Origin: UBA7662 sp943369355
GTDB taxonomy: Bacteria > Bacteroidota > Bacteroidia > UBA7662
NCBI GenBank assembly: GCA_943369355.1
Contig: CALRMX020000001.1
Span: 434,001-498,000 of the forward strand
Direction of reading: 5' to 3'
Length of the DNA: 64,000 bases
The stretch's first letter is position 1. Each line of letters opens with the position of its first letter. The position numbers and the translations under genes are program-made. The notes under the pieces are model-generated. The model was not told the DNA's origin, made no database searches, and saw nothing but the letters and a program-made list of their open reading frames with translations. Of this stretch, positions 36,804 to 43,982 are shown piece by piece.

Positions 36804-39788
36804 TCAGGCAGCCGATTGTGTGGCACTCTGACGAGCCGGTTCGGCATAACGCGGGTCGGGTATAATCGGGAGCTTCTCCATTTCCATCACCTCTAAAGTG
36901 TAGCAGTCGAATTCCTCGGTAACTCGCCCCTTAAGCCAATAAATGCCTCTGCCACGGAAAGGATAACGCGCAGCAACCGGAGGGAAATGTACGGTATCGA
37001 TGTATTCTCCCTGCTTATCGATGAACGTACCAAACTGCATGCGCTCGCCCTTGGCCGTTCGGGTATCTTTTACGGTGACCAAATAACCAACCACCACAGC
37101 CTCTTTCCCTACCCGCTGCATCAACTCAGCGGCTGTTTGCGCTGCAGGTGCAGGATGAAGCAACAGTTCAAACGGACTGCAGAGCGCGAAACCAAGCAAT
37201 TCCATCTCGTCGAAAGCATCCTCGTGGCGCACACGGTCGAGCTCAGGCAGCGAAAAACTACGCGGGGGCGTATAAAACAACTCCGGAACAACCTCCTTAC
37301 GCGGGGCATGTCCGAGCAATAGATGCGCCTGCCAGAGTAGCTCTTTTTTGTTTTTACCGGTAAACCGAAATGCGCCAATCCGAATAAGAATGGCCAGTTG
37401 CTCAAGAGGCGGCGCTAAACGCTGCACCAACTCCGCCAAATCGGGAAAAGGCCCCAAACGGCTACGATCGTCCATAATCTTCTCCATAAACGTCGTTTCA
37501 AGGCCTTTTACAAAGCCCAAGCCCAACCAAATGGTGCTGCCTTCGAGTCTACAAAGCAGCTTGCTGCAGTTTACGCAGGGCGCTTGTACCTCGGCACCAT
37601 GCATGCGTGCTTCATGCAAATAGTGCTCGATGCTGTAAAAACCACCTGCATTGTTGAGGGTAGCTACCATATACTCCAGCGGGTAATACGCCTTGAGAAA
37701 TAAACTCTGGTAACTCTCTACCGCATACGATGCCGAATGCCCCTTAGCGAAAGCATAGCCCGCAAAACTTTCTACCTGCCGCCAGATTTCTGCCGATAGC
37801 TCAGCACTGTACCCCTTCTCCTTGCAATTGCGGAAAAACTTATCACGCACTTGCTCAAACTCCTCTCGTCCCCGAAACTTACCACTCATACCGCGGCGCA
37901 GTACATCGGCCTCGGCAAGGCTGAGCCCCGCAAAATAGTGCGCCACCTTAATCACATCCTCCTGATATACCATTACACCATACGTTTCAGGCATGATGTC
38001 GAGCATCACCGGATGTGCGTCTTTGCGGCGCTCTGGAAAACGATAACGCAGTATGTATTGCCGCATCATGCCCGAATTGGATACCCCCGGCCTTATCACC
38101 GAACTTGCCGCTACCAGGCCGAGATAATCGTCGACTCGCAGCTTTTTCATAAGCATGCGCATGGCCGGCGACTCTACATAAAAACACCCGATGGCTTTGG
38201 CATTGCGCAACATATGCTTGATGCGTTCGTCCTGCTTGAACCGCGCTATGTCGTGAATATCAAAGCTATCGGCATCGCCGCCGTTTTCGCGAATGAGCCA
38301 AAGTGCGTCTTTAATTTTTCCAAGTCCACGCTGGCTCAGGATGTCAAACTTGTATAAACCAGCGTCCTCTGCCACTACCATGTCGAACATCGTGGTAGGA
38401 AATCCTTTGGGAGGTAAAAATGTGCCGCTAAAATAGTGTACGGGCCGGTCGAGTATCAATATCCCCCCTGCATGTATGCTTAAGTGATTGGGAAGGTCTT
38501 GCAAAAGACTGCCATATTGAAGTACGGTTTGTGCAATACGGTCTATTTTGTTGGGGTCAAACTTGCCATCGGCTAATTGGTCGATATCGGCCTTGGGTAA
38601 ACCAAATACCTTACCCAGCTCCCGAACCACTGCACGATACTGAAAGGTAACGTAGGTGCCCAAAAGGGCTACATGCGGAAAACGGGCGAATATAAAGTGT
38701 GTAACATCATCCCTGTCGGCCCAAGAAAAATCGATGTCAAAATCGGGAGGATTACGTCGGTATAGGTTGATAAAGCGCTCGAAATACAAGTCAAGCTCAA
38801 TCGGGTCCACATCGGTTATGCGCAGCAAATAGGCCACCACACTATTTGCCCCGCTCCCCCTGCCTACATAAAAATAGCCCTTGCTACGTGCGTACTTGAG
38901 TATCTTCCAGTTGATGAGAAAATACGAAACAAACCGCTTTTGCCTGATAATTTCCAATTCCTTTTCGAGCCGGGTAAGTACCTGCTCGCCGGCTTGCGGG
39001 TAGCGGTACGACAATCCCTGATAGGCAAGGTGGCGCATCAACCGGTAATCGAGCTCCTCGTTTCCGGTATAGGTACGTAAGTTCTTGTGGGGATACTGCT
39101 CGCCGTATTCGAAGGTAATCCGGCAACGATCGAGCAGTTGGCGCGTTCGGTACAACAACTCCGGAAAACCGTCGTACCCCTGCAAAAGGCTGTCGAGCGG
39201 CCTGAGTTGCTCGTCTTCCCGCCCACAGTCGGCAGCATCCAGCTTGCTGAGCAGCGTATTTTTGTCGATAGCACGCAGCAAACGATGCACATTCCAGTCG
39301 CGTTTATTCCTGAATGTTGCCGTGGCCAAGGCAACCAAACGGTGTTGTGGCCAGCGTTTTCCCTGCACGCGCAGCCGATTGCATTCGTGTGGTGCAATAC
39401 CGAGGTACTCGTGCTCTTCCAAACGCCTGCCATCCCAATTGGATAAGGGATATACCACATAAACACCTGCCATAACGGGGGGCCTGCGCGGAAATGCCTC
39501 CCCGGCATGTAAATGTGCGCTTAGGTATGCGTTAATTGCCTGATAGGCCACATTATCGGAAGCCAGCAGCACATACAACCGCTGGTTACCGTTTCGAAAA
39601 TCTACACCCAAAACGGGCCGTATGCCGAATTTGGGGGCAAGCCGTACAAAATCGAGCCCGGCCGAGCTGTTGTTGATGTCGGTAAGTGCCATACAGTCAA
39701 CCCCACAGGCTTTTGCCTGCTGTAGCAGCGCCTCGGGCGACATAACGCCGTAGCGAAGCGAAAAGTGACTGTGGGTATTCAGATACAT
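36804..39788 (-). CDS. dnaE2: DNA polymerase III alpha subunit, DnaE2-like (error-prone)
   Basis: 994 aa, shorter than replicative DnaE (about 1150-1500 aa) and of the length usual for DnaE2/ImuC. Order: PHP domain (1-210; first motif NTHSHFSLRYG), polymerase palm with the PDFDIDF catalytic aspartates at about 346-352 and GRGSGANSVVAYLL just before, fingers, HhH region and a C-terminal OB fold (VVGYLVTVKDTRTAKGERM). The PHP motif ALTDINN replaces the metal-binding His of ALTDHGN, so proofreading is probably lost. Base composition is richer in GC than most of the window. DnaE2 assignment rests on length and on its dinB and repressor neighbours. Confidence 0.85.
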   Translation of the reverse strand: MYLNTHSHFSLRYGVMSPEALLQQAKACGVDCMALTDINNSSAGLDFVRLAPKFGIRPVLGVDFRNGNQRLYVLLASDNVAYQAINAYLSAHLHAGEAFPRRPPVMAGVYVVYPLSNWDGRRLEEHEYLGIAPHECNRLRVQGKRWPQHRLVALATATFRNKRDWNVHRLLRAIDKNTLLSKLDAADCGREDEQLRPLDSLLQGYDGFPELLYRTRQLLDRCRITFEYGEQYPHKNLRTYTGNEELDYRLMRHLAYQGLSYRYPQAGEQVLTRLEKELEIIRQKRFVSYFLINWKILKYARSKGYFYVGRGSGANSVVAYLLRITDVDPIELDLYFERFINLYRRNPPDFDIDFSWADRDDVTHFIFARFPHVALLGTYVTFQYRAVVRELGKVFGLPKADIDQLADGKFDPNKIDRIAQTVLQYGSLLQDLPNHLSIHAGGILILDRPVHYFSGTFLPPKGFPTTMFDMVVAEDAGLYKFDILSQRGLGKIKDALWLIRENGGDADSFDIHDIARFKQDERIKHMLRNAKAIGCFYVESPAMRMLMKKLRVDDYLGLVAASSVIRPGVSNSGMMRQYILRYRFPERRKDAHPVMLDIMPETYGVMVYQEDVIKVAHYFAGLSLAEADVLRRGMSGKFRGREEFEQVRDKFFRNCKEKGYSAELSAEIWRQVESFAGYAFAKGHSASYAVESYQSLFLKAYYPLEYMVATLNNAGGFYSIEHYLHEARMHGAEVQAPCVNCSKLLCRLEGSTIWLGLGFVKGLETTFMEKIMDDRSRLGPFPDLAELVQRLAPPLEQLAILIRIGAFRFTGKNKKELLWQAHLLLGHAPRKEVVPELFYTPPRSFSLPELDRVRHEDAFDEMELLGFALCSPFELLLHPAPAAQTAAELMQRVGKEAVVVGYLVTVKDTRTAKGERMQFGTFIDKQGEYIDTVHFPPVAARYPFRGRGIYWLKGRVTEEFDCYTLEVMEMEKLPIIPDPRYAEPARQSATQSAA

Positions 39789-39870
39789 CTGTACGGTTTG
39801 GCGTTGGCTTTACACCTTGCACTGTTTAAAGGCTTGGGATTACAATTCGACTATCGACAGCCCTTCCTTC

Positions 39871-39881
39871 ACAAACTATTG
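39871..39881 (-). repeat. Shared 11-bp element upstream of dnaE2
   Basis: ACAAACTATTG (plus strand; CAATAGTTTGT in the direction of transcription) occurs 83 bases before the dnaE2 ATG. The identical 11-mer lies upstream of the repressor gene at 40766-40776. It contains a TAGTTTG that resembles a -7 element one base short. Confidence 0.4.
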
Positions 39882-39912
39882 CGCAGGACTTGGCTGTAAA
39901 ATGGGATGATGT

Positions 39913-40695
39913 TCAGCGGTTGGGACTGCCTTTCAGGCGGTCCACCTCCGTTCGGAGAGCGGTTACCAGCTGCTGTAGCTGTGCGGTGGGCTGCATGAAT
40001 GGTTCGGGCAACTGGAAACTCAAATAGCCCAAGGCCTTCCAAACTTCCAGTACCTGCCCTACACCAATACGATATGGGGCATACTCGGCATTATCGGAAC
40101 GTAGCTCAAATTCGGCCTGCTCCCAATGCGCCACCACGCGCTTGTATACCACTCCTTCGTCGCGCGATACCACGATGCACGGCTGGTAGTCGCGTACCGA
40201 TCGCCAGTCCTGCACATATTCACTAATGATATAGGCACCGCTGGGAACCGGCAACATACTATCGCCCTGTATCTGAAAAATCCGGTACGAACGCTTCGCA
40301 CCCAACTCTGCCACTGGCAAGTGAAAAGAAGGTAAACGCCCCATATACGTGGTATCGCAGTACCCCTCTAGGTAACCCGCAGCAGCACGCACCGGCACAA
40401 TCGCTATTTGCTCGTCCTGCTGCTCCCGATCGACCAATACTGGCAATACCCGCAGACTACTGCCTCGTACATCGGCAGCAAGCTGACGGGCACTCCCTGC
40501 AGGGCGCATGAGCAAGTCGCCCACCTCCACCGAAAAAAGCTGACAAAGCTGCATGACGGTTGAAAGCCTGGGCTCCGCACGCCCTTCTTCATACGCACCC
40601 ACCATCGATCGGTGTACGCCCAAGCGGTCGGCCAGCTCCTGCTGTGTCCAACTGCTGCGCTTGCGAAAATGCCGTATGTTTTCTGCCAGAAACAA
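39913..40695 (-). CDS. XRE-family regulator with S24 LexA-like peptidase domain
   Basis: 260 aa from a TTG at 40695 (reads as MFLAENIRHFRKRSSWTQQ); no in-frame ATG lies close. Residues 5-62 are an XRE helix-turn-helix (TQQELADRLGVHRSMVGAYEEG). The C-terminal half is a LexA/CI/UmuD-type serine peptidase: likely self-cleavage bond A106-G107, catalytic S146 (GDSMLP) and K185 (VVYKRVVAH). It should repress its targets until RecA-stimulated cleavage. Gene order with dnaE2 and dinB supports a damage-response role. A perfect inverted repeat lies 16 bases upstream of the start, a likely autoregulatory operator. Confidence 0.88.
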   Translation of the reverse strand: MFLAENIRHFRKRSSWTQQELADRLGVHRSMVGAYEEGRAEPRLSTVMQLCQLFSVEVGDLLMRPAGSARQLAADVRGSSLRVLPVLVDREQQDEQIAIVPVRAAAGYLEGYCDTTYMGRLPSFHLPVAELGAKRSYRIFQIQGDSMLPVPSGAYIISEYVQDWRSVRDYQPCIVVSRDEGVVYKRVVAHWEQAEFELRSDNAEYAPYRIGVGQVLEVWKALGYLSFQLPEPFMQPTAQLQQLVTALRTEVDRLKGSPNR

Positions 40696-40710
40696 TTTTC
40701 TCTTTATTTA

Positions 40711-40735
40711 AGAATGCTAATTTAATAAGCATTCT
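40711..40735. promoter_or_regulatory. Candidate operator of the S24 repressor
   Basis: Perfect inverted repeat AGAATGCT (40711-40718), 9-base AT-rich spacer, AGCATTCT (40728-40735). It is centred 28 bases upstream of the repressor start codon, where a bound dimer would block transcription. Function is inferred from position and symmetry. Confidence 0.5.
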
Positions 40736-40765
40736 GCGTATGCGAGATTTTTTTTATCAACAGCT

Positions 40766-40776
40766 ACAAACTATTG
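40766..40776 (-). repeat. Shared 11-bp element upstream of the S24 repressor gene
   Basis: Identical ACAAACTATTG (plus strand) to the copy at 39871-39881 upstream of dnaE2. It lies 70 bases before the repressor start and just outside the palindrome. Confidence 0.4.
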
Positions 40777-40870
40777 AACACTAATTTTCGTAAGTACAAA
40801 CAGCTGTTGCATTTACATGGAATTTCTGTTAAAATTAACCATGCCAGGTGCACACAAACGTAACTCTTGT

Positions 40871-40878
40871 TAGATTTG
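40871..40878 (+). promoter_or_regulatory. Candidate -7 element (TAGATTTG) for the 96-aa gene
   Basis: TAGATTTG matches TAnnTTTG and ends six bases before the ATG at 40885, so a transcript from here would have almost no leader. No clear -33 TTG. Confidence 0.4.
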
Positions 40879-40884
40879 CAGTCA

Positions 40885-41175
40885 ATGACAAAACCATCTA
40901 TATACTATCGGTACAAGTATCTTTTGGCAGGACTAGGTAGCTCATTGGACAAAGGAATAACGGTACAAAGAGCCGTAAGAACAGGGCAACTGCATAAGAT
41001 CAAAGGTTTGAGTCAATATACTGAGCAAGAACTTGAACAACTCATTGACAATATCCGTAGTGCAGCCCGTGAATACTATTTCAAAGGAAAGGTACCCAAG
41101 CACTATAGCCAAATATTGAAAAATTATTACCGCTCGGTACTTTATCACATCATCTACGATCGTAATTACAACTAA
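40885..41175 (+). CDS. Small protein of unknown function in the SOS-like neighbourhood
   Basis: 96 aa from the ATG at 40885 (MTKPSIYYRYKYLL). I do not recognise it. It is basic, tyrosine-rich and predicted mostly helical, with no signal peptide, membrane segment or cysteine pair. It lies between the S24 repressor (divergent) and the SRAP gene (convergent, 9 bases apart), so it is the only plus-strand gene of the neighbourhood. The candidate promoter is nearly leaderless. Codon use looks ordinary and the frame is clean, so it is probably real. It could be a DNA-binding or accessory repair protein; that is a guess. Confidence 0.6.
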   Translation: MTKPSIYYRYKYLLAGLGSSLDKGITVQRAVRTGQLHKIKGLSQYTEQELEQLIDNIRSAAREYYFKGKVPKHYSQILKNYYRSVLYHIIYDRNYN

Positions 41176-41184
41176 TTCGGCTAA

Positions 41185-42027
41185 TCAAAATAGCGATAGT
41201 TGGCCGCTATCGGGCCCTTTTTCCTCATCCAATTTACGTTTACGAGCAGTAGTCATGCCCATGCCCTCTAGCTTTAACTCTTGGCTTAGTACAAAACGAT
41301 AATTGGGATAAAGTAGCTCTCCTACGGGCGAAAGAACGGCCGCCGACTTCTCGTATACACTTTTTACAGCCGGATCAATGCGGTAAGCATTAAAATCGTC
41401 GGCATCAAACGGACGGAGCAGCGCACTCACCTCAGCCAATGGAACCGAGGTATCTAACCAAAGGTGTTCGGCCGAACGTGGTAAAATAACGGGCGAACGG
41501 TGATGCCCAATGGCCTGAAGGAGCACATTTGCAACCGTGGTAACAATCGCAAAACCATGTATGCTTTCACCGGTTCGCGGGTCTGCATAGGTATCCCATA
41601 CCCCGGCCATGGCAAAGGGAGCCAACCCATGCCGGGGATACACCAACCAAGGCTCGTTTAATTTTGCTTCTTTTGGCCCTTCAATGAAGGCATCAGCTAG
41701 TACCAGGCAACGTTGCGAGCGAATAGGCTTGCGGAAAGCCGGCTTTTGAAGAATTCCCATGCCCCCGGTGTAGTGCGGGTTGTCGTCGGTATTTTGATCG
41801 CCTTCAGCGCGCGCATTGATTAGCAGCATGGGCTTTTGTGCCCACGATGGCGTTAAGCCAAAACGCAAGAGACGAAGCTCCGACGGTGCATCAGACGTGA
41901 TAACAGGCGCCAATTCGCCCGGACAAACGTTCGGATTTTGTACCGTTTCGAGACCTTCGGCTGCCGAAACTTGAAATCGCTCCTCGATTACTTTGAGCTG
42001 GGTAACTACCGTGTATCGTCCGCACAT
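41185..42027 (-). CDS. SRAP family abasic-site protein (YedK/HMCES)
   Basis: 280 aa. Cys2 (MCGRYTVV) is the catalytic residue that forms a DNA-protein crosslink with abasic sites in single-stranded DNA. INARAEG (about 81-87), the acidic RCLVLADAFIEG motif and the histidine motif GHHRSPVIL complete the active site. The E in FIEG sits where most homologues have FYEW. A C-terminal extension ends in a basic stretch and SGQLSLF, a possible beta-clamp-binding motif. It protects abasic sites at stalled forks, which fits the neighbouring translesion polymerases. Confidence 0.92.
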   Translation of the reverse strand: MCGRYTVVTQLKVIEERFQVSAAEGLETVQNPNVCPGELAPVITSDAPSELRLLRFGLTPSWAQKPMLLINARAEGDQNTDDNPHYTGGMGILQKPAFRKPIRSQRCLVLADAFIEGPKEAKLNEPWLVYPRHGLAPFAMAGVWDTYADPRTGESIHGFAIVTTVANVLLQAIGHHRSPVILPRSAEHLWLDTSVPLAEVSALLRPFDADDFNAYRIDPAVKSVYEKSAAVLSPVGELLYPNYRFVLSQELKLEGMGMTTARKRKLDEEKGPDSGQLSLF

Positions 42028-42123
42028 AGCTGCAAAACAAGAGTTTATCTCGTAAAATCAGCACATGGAGAACAAAAACAGCTCATTTTTTTGATTTACA
42101 CTTTTTAAATAAGCACAGATAGC

Positions 42124-42131
42124 TATATTTG
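42124..42131 (+). promoter_or_regulatory. Candidate -7 element (TATATTTG) of tRNA-Arg
   Basis: TATATTTG fits TAnnTTTG and stands 54 bases before the tRNA 5' end, with no other gene between. The -33 position reads TTT instead of TTG. Confidence 0.55.
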
Positions 42132-42185
42132 CAGTCCATTTGCCACGCTCCCTGCCCAGTGCATAGCCATAAGTGCAAAAGGAAA

Positions 42186-42259
42186 GGTTCCGTAGCTCAA
42201 TTGGATAGAGCATCTGACTACGGATCAGAAGGTTTGGGGTTCGAATCCCTACGGGACCG
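42186..42259 (+). tRNA. tRNA-Arg(ACG)
   Basis: A 74-base cloverleaf. Acceptor stem GGTTCCG pairs with CGGGACC (one G-T pair); D arm GCTC/GAGC; anticodon stem TCTGA/TCAGA with loop CTACGGA, anticodon ACG at 42220-42222; T arm with GGTTCGAATCC. CCA is not encoded. ACG (read as ICG after deamination) decodes CGN arginine codons. The 3' end is repeated 1.7 kb downstream, which marks this tRNA as an integration site. Confidence 0.95.
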
Positions 42260-42260
42260 C
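42248..42260. repeat. Left att-like repeat (tRNA-Arg 3' end)
   Basis: CCTACGGGACCGC, the last 12 bases of the tRNA plus one. Identical to 43983-43995. Confidence 0.6.
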
Positions 42261-42276
42261 GAAGCCAGTTTATGGC

Positions 42277-42310
42277 AAATGCCTCGCAGAACAAACTGCG
42301 GGGCATTTTT
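42277..42310 (+). terminator. Rho-independent terminator after tRNA-Arg
   Basis: 13-bp stem (AAATGCCTCGCAG at 42277-42289 with 42296-42308, one G-T pair), 6-base loop, then Ts. Placed to end the tRNA transcript; it also overlaps the 3' end of the 189-aa minus-strand gene. Confidence 0.8.
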
Positions 42311-42878
42311 ATGTTTGCAGATTTGTAAAGTTTACACTAGCATTCAAATCGGTTATCATAAACTCAAAGGCGTTTCTGATAACTACACGTAATTCTTTGC
42401 TATCCTGCGCTCTGTTGATTGCACAAAAAGAGCTAATGCGTTCATCCTTCTCGAAAAGAAAAGTTTTTGAGCCGAGTCGGTTCACCACAGCATGTAAATA
42501 GATTTTGTAACGTGAGGTGTTGTCAAAATCCCGAACACTAAATTTATCGTTTGCATGCTTGGACTTAGGTACCCCCATAAACCCAAATGAGGTTCTTGGA
42601 TTTTCATGTATGTAATCGAGAAGAATTTTGATACAAGTACCAATCACGCCCAAGGCAAATCCATCGTTTAGTATGCACTGATAGCGATTTCTTGCGCGTT
42701 TCCTATCGATTGGATAAAACTTGATGACACAAAAGTTCTCCGGTAAAAGATCTAATTCAACATGATATCGTCTTCCAGAGGGTGTTTTAAAACGATAAAC
42801 CCTGCAATGTATGGCAGGGTTAAAATCGCGGGCTTTTGACCTATGTACCAGGTCGCATCGATAGAAACTATCGAGCAT
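42309..42878 (-). CDS. Island protein of unknown function (189 aa)
   Basis: 189 aa, ATG at 42878, three bases after the stop of the 49-aa gene, so the two are likely co-translated. I do not recognise a domain. The protein is basic, without signal peptide or membrane helix. It has a compact alpha/beta look, with strands such as YHVELDLLP and FCVIKFYPIDRKRAR, a helix GVIGTCIKILLDYIHENP, and a segment IYLHAVVNRLG. The abundance of Lys and Arg may mean nucleic-acid binding. Function unknown; it could be the effector of a two-gene module. Confidence 0.6.
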   Translation of the reverse strand: MLDSFYRCDLVHRSKARDFNPAIHCRVYRFKTPSGRRYHVELDLLPENFCVIKFYPIDRKRARNRYQCILNDGFALGVIGTCIKILLDYIHENPRTSFGFMGVPKSKHANDKFSVRDFDNTSRYKIYLHAVVNRLGSKTFLFEKDERISSFCAINRAQDSKELRVVIRNAFEFMITDLNASVNFTNLQT

Positions 42879-42881
42879 GAA

Positions 42882-43031
42882 TCAAGGGAATACTAAATTA
42901 TATCCCTTTACTCGCAAGCGTTTTAGCTCTTTTTCTTCTAATTCAACAAAATGGGCAGGAGGAAGCTTCCCTTCAGCCATTTTGCTTGCACTTTTCGTTT
43001 TGGGCGAAAGTTTTTTGACGTAATTACCCAT
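42882..43031 (-). CDS. Small basic island protein (49 aa)
   Basis: 49 aa from the ATG at 43031 (MGNYVKKLSPKTKSASK); longer reading needs a TTG upstream. Strongly basic N-terminal half, then a short charged helix (FVELEEKELKRLRVKG). No cysteine or membrane segment. It is the first gene of a pair with the 189-aa gene. Size, position and coupling recall a toxin-antitoxin or regulator-effector pair, but no family is recognised. Confidence 0.5.
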   Translation of the reverse strand: MGNYVKKLSPKTKSASKMAEGKLPPAHFVELEEKELKRLRVKGYNLVFP

Positions 43032-43070
43032 ACAGCCTTGCTTTACACTGGTGAAAAACCTGTAATTACC
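43020..43070. repeat. Pair of direct repeats GTAATTACC at the 49-aa gene start
   Basis: GTAATTACC occurs at 43020-43028, just inside the start of the 49-aa gene, and at 43062-43070, 31 bases upstream of it; the two copies are 42 bases (four helical turns) apart. Could be binding sites for a regulator encoded in the island. Chance cannot be excluded. Confidence 0.3.
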
Positions 43071-43185
43071 AGAAAGTTCCAACCTTTTTTTGTTTTATGC
43101 AATTTTTAATTGTCTTTTGTTTATTTTCAATAATCTGTGATGCTTGTGATTAGTACAACCCAATTATAACCTCTACAGTTTGCTT

Positions 43186-43290
43186 ATGGAATATAGCCTA
43201 ACTAACCCATCACTCACCTACAACCAGCTACTACGAGATAAAGTACAGCTGCTGGAAGAGCTGCTTAAAATGTATAGGAAGGAAGGGTGA
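43186..43290 (+). CDS. 34-aa leader-like protein
   Basis: 34 aa, ATG at 43186 to TGA at 43288-43290. Sequence begins MEYSLTNPSLTYNQLL and ends in an amphipathic helix (LLEELLKMYRKEG). Its stop overlaps the next ATG in TGATG, so it is translationally coupled to the membrane protein. Not recognised. It is short, so it could be a leader peptide rather than a stable protein. Confidence 0.4.
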   Translation: MEYSLTNPSLTYNQLLRDKVQLLEELLKMYRKEG

Positions 43291-43898
43291 TGATGTTGGG
43301 GATGGCTGAAATGATGTGTCTAGATTATTTATGGTCTATTGTGAACTTTTTATTTGGAGGAATTGGTGGTGCAATCTTAATTATTGTATTCACAATCAGT
43401 TACGATAAAGCAAAGGCTAAAGCACAATTAGTTTCTAACCTTCGAAAAGTTCTGGATTTGACCCCAGAAATTAAGCTCGAATACGAAAAAGTATTCGAAT
43501 TCGCTACTAAAACTAAGGAAGGTCATATCAGAATTAAATCGTTTTCGGGCTTCTACAATAGTTTTTGTGACGAATTAGCTTACCGTAATCCACATTCTAT
43601 TCTGAGTACAGTTCAGGTTAAAGAATTTCAGGTCTTTTACAAGTACGTCAGCGATGTTTCAGTAAACAATCCAAAATTCTTATACGAAAAATGGGTTAAA
43701 GCTAGGGCTCTAGAGAGCACTAATGAAAATGAAGCTCAATTAGGAATGCACAGAGTCAGAGAAGAGATCCGAGAACAAGCGACCGTGGTTCTAGAGATTA
43801 TGAAATCTGGGGGACTTCTCCTTGAATCTTTAACGACAAACAAAAAAAATAGGTTTAAGCTGATTATTCAATGCTTAAAAACCTACGTAAAGAGGTAA
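43290..43898 (+). CDS. Island membrane protein of unknown function (202 aa)
   Basis: 202 aa from the ATG at 43290. One strong membrane helix at about residues 13-37 (WSIVNFLFGGIGGAILIIVFTI) is followed by a charged helical cytoplasmic domain (KAKAKAQLVSNLRKVLD, later REEIREQATVVLEIMK) ending in a basic tail. No catalytic motif is seen. A single helix near the N-terminus with a helical soluble domain is a common build for membrane-tethered effectors in defence islands, but also for many others. Divergent from the 49-aa/189-aa pair. Confidence 0.6.
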   Translation: MMLGMAEMMCLDYLWSIVNFLFGGIGGAILIIVFTISYDKAKAKAQLVSNLRKVLDLTPEIKLEYEKVFEFATKTKEGHIRIKSFSGFYNSFCDELAYRNPHSILSTVQVKEFQVFYKYVSDVSVNNPKFLYEKWVKARALESTNENEAQLGMHRVREEIREQATVVLEIMKSGGLLLESLTTNKKNRFKLIIQCLKTYVKR

Positions 43899-43982
43899 AA
43901 TAAAGCCCTCCGTTCCCCTACTGTTCCCCTACCCTAAAATCAAACTACTGCATACCAATGACTTGCAAATTTTCAGGCGGTT

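Noticed and set aside
40799..40808. AACAGCTGTT palindrome upstream of the 96-aa gene
   Set aside because: A 10-base palindrome of this kind is common by chance and no second copy was found near a related gene.
43914..43940. Repeated TTCCCCTAC between the island membrane gene and the right repeat
   Set aside because: Two close copies of a short pyrimidine-rich word; too simple to be called an att or CRISPR-like repeat.
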